From positions 62,001 to 126,000 of the forward strand of contig JAABST010000002.1 in the NCBI GenBank assembly GCA_011390275.1: a stretch of DNA of 64,000 nt, in the 5' to 3' direction. Positions within the stretch are counted from its first letter, which is position 1. The number at the start of each line of letters is the position of its first letter. Shown here in pieces: positions 28,558-37,076 of this stretch. A program made the translations under genes and the position numbers. The notes beneath the pieces were generated by a model. That model had not been told where the DNA came from, searched no databases, and saw only the letters and a program-made list of their open reading frames with translations. The stretch comes from Geitlerinema sp. S16 (GTDB lineage: Bacteria > Cyanobacteriota > Cyanobacteriia > Cyanobacteriales > Geitlerinemataceae).

Positions 28558-29667
28558 ATGGGAACACGTCTACTCCAATATGGAGAACCCGCTTTTTATT
28601 TCAAGGGTAAAACGCTCGTTAACAATGAGTTTAATTTTGATACCGTAGCCGGACGATTCATTGTCTTGTGTTTCTTTGGTTCGGCCTCCAATCAAATCGT
28701 ACAGAAAATACTCGAAGGATTTTATAAATATCAGGGTATATTCAACGAGCAACATGCCTGTTTTTTTGGCGTCAGTATCGATCCAGAAGATAAATCGGCT
28801 AACCGGATTGAAAGTCAATTACCTGGGTTTCATATATTCTGGGATTTCGATCGCAGCATTAGTCACTTGTACGGAGCATTACAGGAATTACCCACAACGT
28901 CAGAGTATGATATCGCCTACCAAGCACACTCCTTAGTCCTCGATCAACGCCTTCGGGTGATTTCGTGCATACCATTCTCCCAAGATGCAGACCAGCACGT
29001 TCAGACCGTGCTAGATGTAATCAGACAGCAAAAAACACCTGTATCTATTCAGCCGACTCCTCTCAGTAATGGATTAGCTCCTGTCTTGGTTGTTCCACGG
29101 ATTTTCGAGCCTCAATTGTGTCAAACATTGATGCAGTATTACCAGACACAGGGAGGCAGTGAGTCGGGTTTTATGCGCGAAGTCAACGGAAAAACCGTGG
29201 GCATTAACGACTCCAATCGTAAGCGTCGATCTGACTGTGAAATCACCCATGAAGTGCTGAAAGATGCGTGTATGCATCGAATTCACGATCGGCTAGCTCC
29301 TGAAATTCAAAAGGCATTTCAATTCAAATCAACCCGCATCGAACGTTATATTGTCGCCTGTTACGATAGTACGACCGGCGGATATTTCAAGTCTCACCGA
29401 GATAATACGACGAAAGGAACCGCGCACCGAAAATTTGCAGTTTCTCTCAACCTGAATACGGGAGAATATACCGGCGGATGCTTAAGATTTCCTGAGTTTG
29501 GGCTACAGGAATATTCAGCTCCAGCCGGTGGAGCTGTTGTCTTTTCCTGTTCCTTACTGCACGAAGCGACACCGATAACCTCTGGGGTGCGCTATGCTTT
29601 CCTGCCCTTTCTCTATGATGATCAAGCTGCTCAGATTAGACAGAAAAATAAACACCATATCGCCTGA
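28558..29667 (+). CDS. Peroxiredoxin-like domain fused to a 2OG-Fe(II) oxygenase
   Basis: 369-residue two-domain protein. Residues about 1-160 resemble the thioredoxin/AhpC fold (FIVLCFFGSASNQIVQ, CFFGVSIDPED, HSLVLDQRLRVISCIPF). The position of the peroxidatic Cys is occupied by Ser/Ala (GSASN), so peroxidase activity is doubtful. Residues about 175-365 form a prolyl 4-hydroxylase-type 2-oxoglutarate dioxygenase with iron ligands H280, D282 (SHRDN) and H335 (LLHEAT), and the 2-oxoglutarate-binding R345, ten residues after H335. No signal peptide, so probably cytoplasmic. The substrate is unknown; hydroxylation of a protein or peptide fits the P4H-like domain. Codon use is more AT-rich than in the nitrate genes. 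The gene stands alone between the porin and the RTX pseudogene. Confidence 0.82.
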   Translation: MGTRLLQYGEPAFYFKGKTLVNNEFNFDTVAGRFIVLCFFGSASNQIVQKILEGFYKYQGIFNEQHACFFGVSIDPEDKSANRIESQLPGFHIFWDFDRSISHLYGALQELPTTSEYDIAYQAHSLVLDQRLRVISCIPFSQDADQHVQTVLDVIRQQKTPVSIQPTPLSNGLAPVLVVPRIFEPQLCQTLMQYYQTQGGSESGFMREVNGKTVGINDSNRKRRSDCEITHEVLKDACMHRIHDRLAPEIQKAFQFKSTRIERYIVACYDSTTGGYFKSHRDNTTKGTAHRKFAVSLNLNTGEYTGGCLRFPEFGLQEYSAPAGGAVVFSCSLLHEATPITSGVRYAFLPFLYDDQAAQIRQKNKHHIA

Positions 29668-29852
29668 TCTAGATCAATTTTAGGACGCATTTATGGCCGC
29701 AATCGATCGCAGATCGATCACAGGTTGATTACGACGGAGCAACGCATCATTCCGTCAGCGGTGCGTTGCGGTTGTGAAAGGCGATCGTTTTTGAGCGCAC
29801 CCCCCAATACCGCAACATATCCTAAACACACCCTAACAAAACTAGGGTCGGC

Positions 29853-30764
29853 TTAGGAGCGCCATAAAATTTCATTGGGGCTAACGCCACGCACCAAAGC
29901 CAAAGCTTGCCCGGAGGCCGTTTCCGTGATTAACGTCGCCTGAATGGCCTCGACCTGAAAATCGGCGGTGCGGATCGTGCCTGGTGGGTAAGGGCCAGCG
30001 GGGTCAAAATCGCGCCGATCGCCAATCACCAAATAGCGTTCCGTTAGGGTTACAGCGCTCGCGTCGAGACGATCGGGAAGTTGCAGGCGATCGTTCTGGG
30101 CGGGGTTATAATCCAGAATGATATCCACCGGGATTTCATCCACCATCAGAACCAGATCCTGGTCTTGAGAGTCCAGCGGAGAGGCGCGACCAATTTCGAG
30201 ATTGGCGGGTGCATCACCGACTTGGAGGATGAAAGTATCGGCGCCATCACCGCCCCAAAGGCGATCGAGGCCACGGTCTCCGGCCAGGACATCGTCGCCC
30301 GCTTCTCCGGTCAAGATATCCGCACCCCGACCACCGAAGAGGGTATCGTTGCCAGAGCCACCGTACAGATAATCGGCGTTTCGGTTGCCGACGAGCTGAT
30401 CGTTGCCCTCGCCTCCTTCGAGATAGTCATCTCCGCGCCCACCGAAGAGGACATCATGGCCGGACTTTCCCAGAAGATAGTCGCCGCCGCCGTTGCCATA
30501 GATGATGTCATTGAGGTTTGAGCCTGCAACGTAGTCATTTCCGGCTAGGGCGCGGATGCCGTCGGTGTAGCGTGTGGGGATATCCTCGGCGAGGGTGACG
30601 CGATCGCCAGATTCTGCGCTGTCATCTAAATTCAGAACGCTGCCGGTGTTTTAGGTGACAAAGTCGGTTGTGAGATTCACAAGCTTGAGGGTAGAATCCT
30701 GGTCTGTTTCTGGTAGCAGGATGGAGAAGAATGATTCGGGTAGTTGATCGGAGAAAGAAAACAT
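29853..30764 (-). pseudogene. RTX-type calcium-binding repeat protein interrupted by one in-frame TAA
   Basis: Reading the minus strand from ATG at 30764 gives MFSFSDQLPESFFSI and 37 codons in all, then TAA at 30651-30653. After it the same frame stays open to the stop at 29853. The downstream part holds nonapeptide Ca2+-binding repeats (GNGGGDYLLGKSGHDVLFG, GGRGDDYLEGGEGNDQL, GGSGNDTLFGGRGADILTG), then the GGDGADTFILQ end-cap common in cyanobacterial RTX proteins. The intact protein would be about 303 residues, secreted by a type I system. There is no frameshift, only the nonsense codon. Alternatives are a sequencing error, readthrough, or a reinitiated protein from a start such as TTG 30314 that would lack most repeats. 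Confidence 0.8.
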
Positions 30765-30864
30765 AAAACGTCAACGAATTACGATGTTTTTTAACTTATA
30801 CCTCCTAAACTAAGAACTAAGCAGGCGCCGATTTGCAGCTCCCACATTTGACCCGATCGACATC

Positions 30865-31860
30865 ATGCGCCTCGAACAACTTCAAGCCTTTCTCTCCGTC
30901 GCTGAAACCGGTAGCTTCCAAAAAGCGGCTCGCCTGCAACGGGTGACCCAATCGACGATTAGTAGACAAGTCCGATCGCTAGAAGAATCCGCAGGGATGG
31001 AGCTACTACACCGCACGACACCGGCACGGCTGACGGTGGCCGGTGAGCGGTTGTTTCCCCGCGCCCGCAAGATTTGTGATGAATGGTCGAAGGGTTTACA
31101 GGAAATTGCCGATTTGTTGAACGGTAAACAATCTGAACTTTGCATCGCCGCGATTCATTCGGTTTGCTCGCATTTTTTGCCGACGGTGCTTCAGCAGTTT
31201 CATGCAGACCACGCCAATGTGCAGCTACGTGTGACCTCTCTGGGTAGCGATCGCGCCTTGAAAGTGTTGCGCGATGGCCTGGTGGATATTGCGGTGGTGA
31301 TGAATAATCCACTGCTGACGGCCAGTGCAGACCTGGCGATCGAGCCGCTATACGAAGAATCGGTGGTGGTGTTGATGGCGGCCCATCATCCCTTGAGCGA
31401 TTACGTCTCCATCCCGAAAGAACGTCTGGCGCATTATGACCACATCATTTTTAAAGATGGCTATGGGATGCAGCGCCTGGTGCAAGATGTGTTTGCGCGA
31501 GAAGGCATTGAGCTGCGAGCCATCCTCGAACTCAATACCTTGGATGCCTTTCGTGGCATCGTGCGTCAAAGCGACGCGATCGCCATTTTGCCTGCCTCCG
31601 CGACCCTCGAAGCCTACGACGATCCAACTCTAACTGTTCGCCCGATCGCCTCCCCGAACATTCTCGAACCCAGCCTCACCCGCCAGGTGGTTCTCGTCAC
31701 CACCGTCGATCGCCTCTTGATTCCGCCAGTGCGAGACTTCTATCAATTGGTTCGTCAGCACGTCCCCCAGCTCGCCACCGATCGCCTTGCCGATCTGCCC
31801 ACGCACAACATTCAAGCGCTCGGTCATCTCGAATTAACCCAAACGACGATCGAACCCTGA
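30865..31860 (+). CDS. ntcB: LysR-type regulator NtcB, activator of nitrate assimilation genes
   Basis: 331-residue LysR family transcription factor. The N-terminal helix-turn-helix is at about residues 18-37 in MRLEQLQAFLSVAETGSFQK and AARLQRVTQSTISRQVRSLE. The co-inducer domain contains LCIAAIHSVCSHFLPTVLQQ, LRVTSLGSDRALKVLRDGLV, IIFKDGYGMQRLVQDVF and LNTLDAFRGIVRQSD, which I recognise as NtcB-specific. NtcB works with NtcA to enhance nir/nrt/nar transcription in response to nitrite or nitrate. It lies about 4.5 kb downstream of narM and 91 bp before the cnaT-like gene. The upstream region carries no GTA-N8-TAC box that I can see. Confidence 0.87.
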   Translation: MRLEQLQAFLSVAETGSFQKAARLQRVTQSTISRQVRSLEESAGMELLHRTTPARLTVAGERLFPRARKICDEWSKGLQEIADLLNGKQSELCIAAIHSVCSHFLPTVLQQFHADHANVQLRVTSLGSDRALKVLRDGLVDIAVVMNNPLLTASADLAIEPLYEESVVVLMAAHHPLSDYVSIPKERLAHYDHIIFKDGYGMQRLVQDVFAREGIELRAILELNTLDAFRGIVRQSDAIAILPASATLEAYDDPTLTVRPIASPNILEPSLTRQVVLVTTVDRLLIPPVRDFYQLVRQHVPQLATDRLADLPTHNIQALGHLELTQTTIEP

Positions 31861-31951
31861 CCGATCGCCCCGGTGTTTCACCCAAATGCCTGTCAACAGC
31901 CTGCGAACACTGCACACTAGAAGACGGTCAGGCCACTTTTTTCTATTCGCT

Positions 31952-33034
31952 ATGAGTCACGTCTTTCGCACGCTCCTCAAAAAAATTGCCAGTGGCCCCC
32001 ACACCGGTAAACACCTGACCCGCAGCGAAGCCGAATCGGCCATGACGATGGTGTTACAGGCCGAGGCCACTCCCGCACAAATTGGCGGATTTATCGTCGC
32101 GCACCGGATGAAGCGACCGGTTCCCCAGGAGCTAGCCGGAATTTTGGATGCTTACGATCGCCTCAGTTCACGTATTCCACCGCTTGACGCCCGCACGCCA
32201 GAGGCTAGCGATCCCGCAACTCTGCCGATCGTGCTGGGTTGTCCCTACGATGGTCGCGCTCGTACCGCGCCCGTCACGCCGATCGTGGCGCTGCTGTTGG
32301 CGAATGCGGGTGTGCCGGTGGTGATGCATGGCGGCGATCGGATGCCGACCAAGTACGGACTGCCGATGGTGGAGATTTGGCACGCGCTGGGGATCGACTG
32401 GACGCGCTGCGGTGTCGCCCGGTTGCATGACGCGCTCGATCGCGCCCAGCTCGCTTTTGCCTACACGCCGTTCATTTTCCCCGAGACGATCGCCGTGGCA
32501 GACTATCGCGATCAAATCGGCAAGCGTCCGCCCCTCGCGACGATCGAGCTGATGTGGTCGCCCTATGGAGGACAGGTGCGACACGCCTGCGGGTTTGTGC
32601 ATCCGCCGACGGAAGGCTTTTTTCAAGGGGCGTTTGCCCTGCGCGGTCAGGCGGAGTTTATGACGATTAAAGGCTTGGAGGGGAGTTGCGATTTGCCCCG
32701 ATCGCGGACGGCGATTATTGGGATATACCAGGGGGATCAGTTTGAGCGGTTGCACCTCCACGCGCGAGATTTTGGCCTGGGTGGGGTCGATACGCCGATG
32801 GCTTCGGAAGCGGACTATCTCGCGGATCTGGCGATGCTGGTCGCGGGACGGATCGAGACCGATCGCGAGCGTGAACTGATGAAATCGGCGGTTTGGTCGG
32901 GTGGTTTTTTCCTGTGGCAATGTGGGGTTTGCGCCGACCTGAAGCTCGGAATCGCGCAGGCTGAACAGGTTATTCAACAGGGTTTACTCGCGAAAACGAT
33001 CACCGAAATTCAAGCCGCGATTCAGGCTGAATAA
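31952..33034 (+). CDS. cnaT: Anthranilate phosphoribosyltransferase-like protein, probable CnaT
   Basis: 360-residue protein of the TrpD/nucleoside phosphorylase family III fold. Visible features are HLTRSEAESAMTMVLQAEATP near the start (in two parts), PAQIGGFIVAHRMKRP and GVPVVMHGGDRMPTKYG, where true TrpD has the GNRSxSS-type phosphate loop, and MTIKGLEGSCDLPRSR. The altered loop argues against a normal role in tryptophan synthesis. In Anabaena PCC 7120, cnaT (all0601), described as similar to such transferases, is required for nir operon expression. Location directly after ntcB supports the same role here. I start at ATG 31952 (MSHVFRTLLKKIASG) because homologues begin there; an ATG at 31886 would add 22 unlikely residues. 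It ends 10 bp from the convergent next gene. Confidence 0.78.
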   Translation: MSHVFRTLLKKIASGPHTGKHLTRSEAESAMTMVLQAEATPAQIGGFIVAHRMKRPVPQELAGILDAYDRLSSRIPPLDARTPEASDPATLPIVLGCPYDGRARTAPVTPIVALLLANAGVPVVMHGGDRMPTKYGLPMVEIWHALGIDWTRCGVARLHDALDRAQLAFAYTPFIFPETIAVADYRDQIGKRPPLATIELMWSPYGGQVRHACGFVHPPTEGFFQGAFALRGQAEFMTIKGLEGSCDLPRSRTAIIGIYQGDQFERLHLHARDFGLGGVDTPMASEADYLADLAMLVAGRIETDRERELMKSAVWSGGFFLWQCGVCADLKLGIAQAEQVIQQGLLAKTITEIQAAIQAE

Positions 33035-33044
33035 CCAAGCAAAA

Positions 33045-33545
33045 TTACCCTTCTACCGACGAATCAGAACGCCGATCGCCAGCACACCGATCGACCCAAC
33101 CCCACGCGAACACACCATCCAACACCACCGCCGCAATCCCAAACGGCACACCGTTCACGATCATCAATCGGCCAATCAACAGCCCGATCGGCACGATCAC
33201 ACCCCATTCACCCGTCAAAAGTCCGTCCAGTACACGACCCCAGACACCATCCAGCTCACCTCCAGCCCGTAACCCCTCCCACTGACCCGCCGCCCGAGCG
33301 ATCGCAAAGGCCGCGATCGCCCCCGTCGTCAGGTGAATATCCAGCTCTTGGCGCAAGGTGTAACGATAGGTCAAGCCAAACACACCACCACAGAGCGCCG
33401 TTCCCAACCATAAATCAAGCTGATCCCAATCGAGTCCACCCTGCGGCCAGATCCATTCCAGCAGCAAGCGTGATGCGCACAGTGCGATCGCCCCGACCGC
33501 AGCGGCTTTGAGTGAGGCAATTCGATCGCGAGAAAACGTCAGCAT
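33045..33545 (-). CDS. Conserved hypothetical membrane protein
   Basis: 166-residue protein with about four hydrophobic segments, including LKAAAVGAIALCASRLLLEW, WLGTALCGGVFGLTY, LTTGAIAAFAIARA and GVIVPIGLLIGRLMIV. I do not recognise a characterised family; the composition resembles small conserved cyanobacterial membrane proteins. It converges on cnaT with only 10 bp between the two stops, so the transcripts probably overlap. Upstream lies a short tandem repeat and then the DevB-like gene, which points the other way. Confidence 0.65.
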   Translation of the reverse strand: MLTFSRDRIASLKAAAVGAIALCASRLLLEWIWPQGGLDWDQLDLWLGTALCGGVFGLTYRYTLRQELDIHLTTGAIAAFAIARAAGQWEGLRAGGELDGVWGRVLDGLLTGEWGVIVPIGLLIGRLMIVNGVPFGIAAVVLDGVFAWGWVDRCAGDRRSDSSVEG

Positions 33546-33609
33546 GATGCGTCATGGTTGGGAATACGTTGAAGTTCAGGCGAGCGCTCAGTCGAAGGTT
33601 CTATCGAAC

Positions 33610-33651
33610 GCGAAGACTGAAATGCGAAGTCTGAAATGCGAGGTCTGGAAT
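33610..33651. repeat. 14-bp tandem repeat, three units
   Basis: Three adjacent units of form GCGArGnCTGrAAT at 33610-33623, 33624-33637 and 33638-33651 in the intergenic region before the DevB-like gene. The third unit differs at three positions from the second. No known function. Confidence 0.75.
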
Positions 33652-33779
33652 TCTAAAATACGTCGAAACTGCCAGCGATCGCGATCGGGCTTCACTGACT
33701 GAAATTTCAGGCTGATTTGGTTTGAAGTCCTTAAGATGAAAAAGCAGGCTACATCGATCTTTCAGGGCAATCGCACACC

Positions 33780-35090
33780 ATGACCGAACGCAAGGGGTTT
33801 CCGGTTAGCCCAAAAACACCCATGACGAGCGCGATCGTAGTGGTGACGGTTGCCATTGTGGGCTTGGGTCTGTGGCAATTCATTCGCGTCCAACAGGCGG
33901 CGAAATCTGAACGGGTGGAACAGAGTATTCCCGCGCCGGAAATCACCACCGTGACGGCGCTGGGCTGGATCGAACCCGTGGGCGAAACGATCGCCGTCGC
34001 AGCTCCGCCCTCGTTCGACGGTAGCCGCATCGAAGCGCTGATGGTCAGCGAAGGCGAGCAGGTGCGAGCTGGTCAGACGATCGCCATGCTGGATAATCAC
34101 GATCGGCTCAAAGCCTCGCTCGAACGCGCCCGCGACAATATTCGCATTGCTGAAGCGCGGCGCGATCTGATCGCCGCCGGGGCGAAAACCGGCGATATCG
34201 CAGCTCAATCGGCTCGCACCGACCAAAACCGCGCCGAACTTCAGGGGCAAATTTCCAGCCAACGCGCCGCGATCGCCACCTTAGAATCTCAGCTCGATGG
34301 CGAACGCGCCACCCAAATCGCCACGATTGATCGCCTCAACGCCGAACTCGACAACGCCGAAACCAACTGCGATCGCTACGAAGAACTCTACGCCGGTGGA
34401 GTCGTCTCCGCCCAGCAGCGCGATAGCGAATGCCTCCAGGCGGTAACCGCTCGCGAACGGACGATCGAAGCCCGCGCCGAACTCGATCGCATTCTCTCCA
34501 GCCGCAGCGCCCAGATCACCGAAGCCCGCGCCACGCTCGATCGTACGGTGCAAACCCTCGAAGATCGCATCATCGAAGGCGACGCCACCTTGACCGCGAT
34601 CGCCGAGGTGCGCCCCGAAGATCTCGCCCTGGCCGAAGCCGAACTCGCCGCCAGCCGTAGCGCCCTGCTCGAAGCCCAAGCCGCCTATCGCGACGCCTTT
34701 GTTCGCGCTCCCCAGGACGGGCAAATCCTTAAGATTCACGTTCGCGCTGGAGAGTCCGCCCGCGACAGCGCGATCGTCGATCTCGGCCAAACCAAAACGA
34801 TGTACGCCGTTGCTGAGGTCTACGACAGCGATATTGGCAACGTGAAAATCGGCCAAACGGCCACTGTGACCGCTACCGGATTTGATCAGCCCCTCAGCGG
34901 CACGGTGGATCAGATCGGCCTCCAGGTTCAAACCCAAAGCGAGGTTGATATTGATCCGGCGGCCAATCTGGATGCTCGCATTGTGGAAGTGCGGATTCGT
35001 CTGGATGAGTCCTCAAGCCGTGCCGCTGCGCGATCGAGTAATCGACAGGTCACCGTGACGATTGATTTGGCGACGACTTCGCGTGAATAG
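33780..35090 (+). CDS. DevB-family membrane fusion protein of an ABC exporter
   Basis: 436-residue periplasmic adaptor anchored by one N-terminal helix (MTSAIVVVTVAIVGLGLWQF). Next comes the DevB-type start of the lipoyl half-motif (VTALGWIEPVGETIAVAAPP), then a long alpha-helical coiled coil at about residues 115-290 rich in Ala/Glu/Arg. The second lipoyl half (FVRAPQDGQILKIHVRAGE) and a beta-barrel follow. In heterocyst formers DevB works with DevC (permease), DevA (ATPase) and TolC to export glycolipids; non-heterocystous relatives export other lipids or compounds. No devC or devA gene is next to it here, so it is an orphan. The next gene converges on it. Confidence 0.87.
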   Translation: MTERKGFPVSPKTPMTSAIVVVTVAIVGLGLWQFIRVQQAAKSERVEQSIPAPEITTVTALGWIEPVGETIAVAAPPSFDGSRIEALMVSEGEQVRAGQTIAMLDNHDRLKASLERARDNIRIAEARRDLIAAGAKTGDIAAQSARTDQNRAELQGQISSQRAAIATLESQLDGERATQIATIDRLNAELDNAETNCDRYEELYAGGVVSAQQRDSECLQAVTARERTIEARAELDRILSSRSAQITEARATLDRTVQTLEDRIIEGDATLTAIAEVRPEDLALAEAELAASRSALLEAQAAYRDAFVRAPQDGQILKIHVRAGESARDSAIVDLGQTKTMYAVAEVYDSDIGNVKIGQTATVTATGFDQPLSGTVDQIGLQVQTQSEVDIDPAANLDARIVEVRIRLDESSSRAAARSSNRQVTVTIDLATTSRE

Positions 35091-35094
35091 CAAA

Positions 35095-35134
35095 AAACCG
35101 AATCGCGGCTAGATCGCAACGACTCGGTTTGATG
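35095..35134. terminator. Possible terminator between convergent genes
   Basis: AAACCGAATCG (from 35095) can pair with CGACTCGGTTT (35120-35130) with one mismatch. It is preceded by A6 and lies between the convergent DevB-like and aminotransferase genes. The loop is about 14 nt and the T-tract is short, so this is a modest call. Confidence 0.4.
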
Positions 35135-35195
35135 GATAAAAATTAGCGCTTAATCGAAGTTTGAGCGTCTATGAAAGTCTCAGGAATGACAGACC

Positions 35196-36350
35196 CTAGC
35201 CCGCATTCAACACCTGAGCCGCCGCCGCTATGCCTGCACCCGGTGCAACACCATCATGACCCAGCTCGATTAACGCCGCCTCGATCGCGGCGATCGCCGT
35301 CAGCACATCCCGATCGCTCACAAAACCGAGGTGACCAATGCGGAAGATTTTGCCCTTGAGGTGATCCTGACCGCCTGCTAAGGCAATATCAAACTTTTTA
35401 CTGAGCAGCGATCGGATATCTTCCGCTTTAACGCTGACCGGAGCCACCGCCGTGATCGCCGGACTGGCGCACTCATCCGCACCAAACAGCGGTAAACCCA
35501 TCGCTTTCACCGCCGCACGGGTCGCCCGCTTAAGGCGATCGTGACGCGCAAAAATCGCCTCAAGCCCTTCGTTTTGCATCATCTGCAACGCGGCATGAAG
35601 CGCAAAATAGAGGTTGATCGGCGGCGTGAACGGCGTGCTGTTTTTTGCTGCGGTTTTGCGATATTTGCCCAAATCGAGGTAAAAACGGGGCAAATTAGCC
35701 GTTGCGTAGGCTGTCCACGCTTTCTCGCTCACGGAGACAAACGCCAAACCGGGCGGGATCATATATCCCTTCTGGGAGCCGGAACCGACCACATCGATCC
35801 CCAGCTCGTCTACCTTCAGATCGTACGCGCCCAAACTTGTGACCGCATCCACAATACTTAGCGCCGTACCGTGAGCTTTGATGTAGCCGACGATCGCCTC
35901 TAGATCATTCAGAACACCCGTTGATGTTTCGCTGTGGGTGATGACGACGGCCTTAATCGTCTTGTCGGTATCCGCTTCTAGCACCGCGCGGAACGCCTCG
36001 GGATCAAGCGGCTTGCCCCACTCGGCCTCAATCATTTCCACGTTGAGACCGTAGGCTTTCGCTACCTGCGCCCAACGATCGCCGAATTTACCATTCGAGC
36101 CGACCACCACTCGATCGCCCGCACTCAGGAAGTTGATGATCCCCGCTTCCATTGCGCCCGTGCCGCTCGCCGCCAGGGTGAGGACATCGTTTTCGGTTTG
36201 GTGGAGCCATTTTAGCGCGGCGTTCACTTCGCCGATCAGAGCGCTGAATTCGCCGGTACGGTGGCCGATCGGGTGTTTGCCGAGGGCAGTGAGAGCACGC
36301 TCAGGAACCGGGGTCGGCCCCGGAATCATCAGCATTGTTTTATCGTCCAT
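35196..36350 (-). CDS. Alanine-glyoxylate/serine-pyruvate aminotransferase family protein
   Basis: 384-residue class V PLP-dependent aminotransferase. The N-terminus MLMIPGPTPVPERALTALG is diagnostic. The pyridoxal phosphate Lys is K194 in GSGSQKGYM, with the cofactor-binding Asp in SIVDAVTSLGAYD. Such enzymes transfer amino groups between Ala or Ser and glyoxylate or pyruvate, which fits photorespiratory glyoxylate metabolism in cyanobacteria. Some cyanobacterial members are still annotated as a soluble hydrogenase 42 kDa subunit; nothing here supports a hydrogenase role. Length is normal. It stands alone. Confidence 0.92.
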   Translation of the reverse strand: MDDKTMLMIPGPTPVPERALTALGKHPIGHRTGEFSALIGEVNAALKWLHQTENDVLTLAASGTGAMEAGIINFLSAGDRVVVGSNGKFGDRWAQVAKAYGLNVEMIEAEWGKPLDPEAFRAVLEADTDKTIKAVVITHSETSTGVLNDLEAIVGYIKAHGTALSIVDAVTSLGAYDLKVDELGIDVVGSGSQKGYMIPPGLAFVSVSEKAWTAYATANLPRFYLDLGKYRKTAAKNSTPFTPPINLYFALHAALQMMQNEGLEAIFARHDRLKRATRAAVKAMGLPLFGADECASPAITAVAPVSVKAEDIRSLLSKKFDIALAGGQDHLKGKIFRIGHLGFVSDRDVLTAIAAIEAALIELGHDGVAPGAGIAAAAQVLNAG

Positions 36351-36686
36351 ATTTTCTAGAGTTGGGGATGAAATGTAGGGATGGTTTCGAGAGAGTCGAA
36401 AGAATCGGGGGCGGGCTAGATGAGGGATGAATTATCCCAGACCCGGCGCGATTCGTACAAATTTGTCTGATTCGCCCCGCCGCGATCGCGCGGCTAGCCG
36501 TCGGATCTTGTTGAGTTTGATCGCAGGATCAAGAGAAAGAGACTCATCCTAAGCTGTGACCATGCTGGCAACGCAAAAATTCATAAAACTCAAGCCGTTA
36601 GAGGCTCCGGCGATCTGCGCTTGTCTGACCATTTCGATAGCGGGTCGCGTGGTTGATGCGCGGTTGGGTATGCAGTGGACGGGCGT
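36351..36686. other. Intergenic region upstream of the aminotransferase
   Basis: 336 bp between two minus-strand genes; it should contain the aminotransferase promoter and the end of the DUF5340 transcript. I see no convincing terminator, operator or small gene. The short minus-strand frame at 36590-36775 overlaps the DUF5340 gene and is not credible. Confidence 0.35.
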
Positions 36687-36941
36687 TCATGAGTCGTAAT
36701 GCCGATGTGGGTCTGCATTGTTATCGTTGAGCGACCATCGGTACTCAAACGGGATGCCGTGACGATCGCAATCATTTTCGAGACTTTTTTGTAAGGTCAA
36801 GGCTTTGCGCAGGGTTGCGATTAGCTGATTCACCCGTTCGTACTCGATCGTATTGGTGCGAACGGCGTGGCTCGTTTGACGTTCGAGCAGTTGCAGTAAC
36901 AGTTCGTAGTGAATATGCGACGGCAAGGGGATGGGCTGCAT
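36687..36941 (-). CDS. DUF5340-type small cyanobacterial protein
   Basis: 84-residue protein beginning MQPIPLPSHIHYELLLQLLE and continuing with a helical, charged segment (VNQLIATLRKALTLQKSLEN) and the end PFEYRWSLN. This resembles the small DUF5340 family found across cyanobacteria, function unknown. I start at 36941 because homologues begin there; an upstream in-frame start at 36977 would add 12 residues of no family content. No membrane segment or motif for an enzyme is visible. It lies between trpC and the aminotransferase on the same strand. Confidence 0.65.
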   Translation of the reverse strand: MQPIPLPSHIHYELLLQLLERQTSHAVRTNTIEYERVNQLIATLRKALTLQKSLENDCDRHGIPFEYRWSLNDNNADPHRHYDS

Positions 36942-37076
36942 GGGCAAACGAGGTATAGAAAGGCATCCGGAGGGCAATCATCAAAGGCTGCCGCCACCTC
37001 GCGATCGGGTCGGATGCATTATACCCCGTGGGACTCATGGCTATTGGGGAAAAATCCCTGGACTCGCGCGTGGGGC

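Noticed and set aside
30081..30521. 146-codon plus-strand frame opposite the RTX repeats
   Set aside because: It mirrors the Gly/Asp-rich repeats on the other strand; the RTX frame has clear family motifs and this one has none.
31952..33034. Calling the TrpD-like gene a tryptophan biosynthesis trpD
   Set aside because: The phosphate-binding loop differs from true TrpD and the gene sits beside ntcB, so a CnaT-type role fits better.
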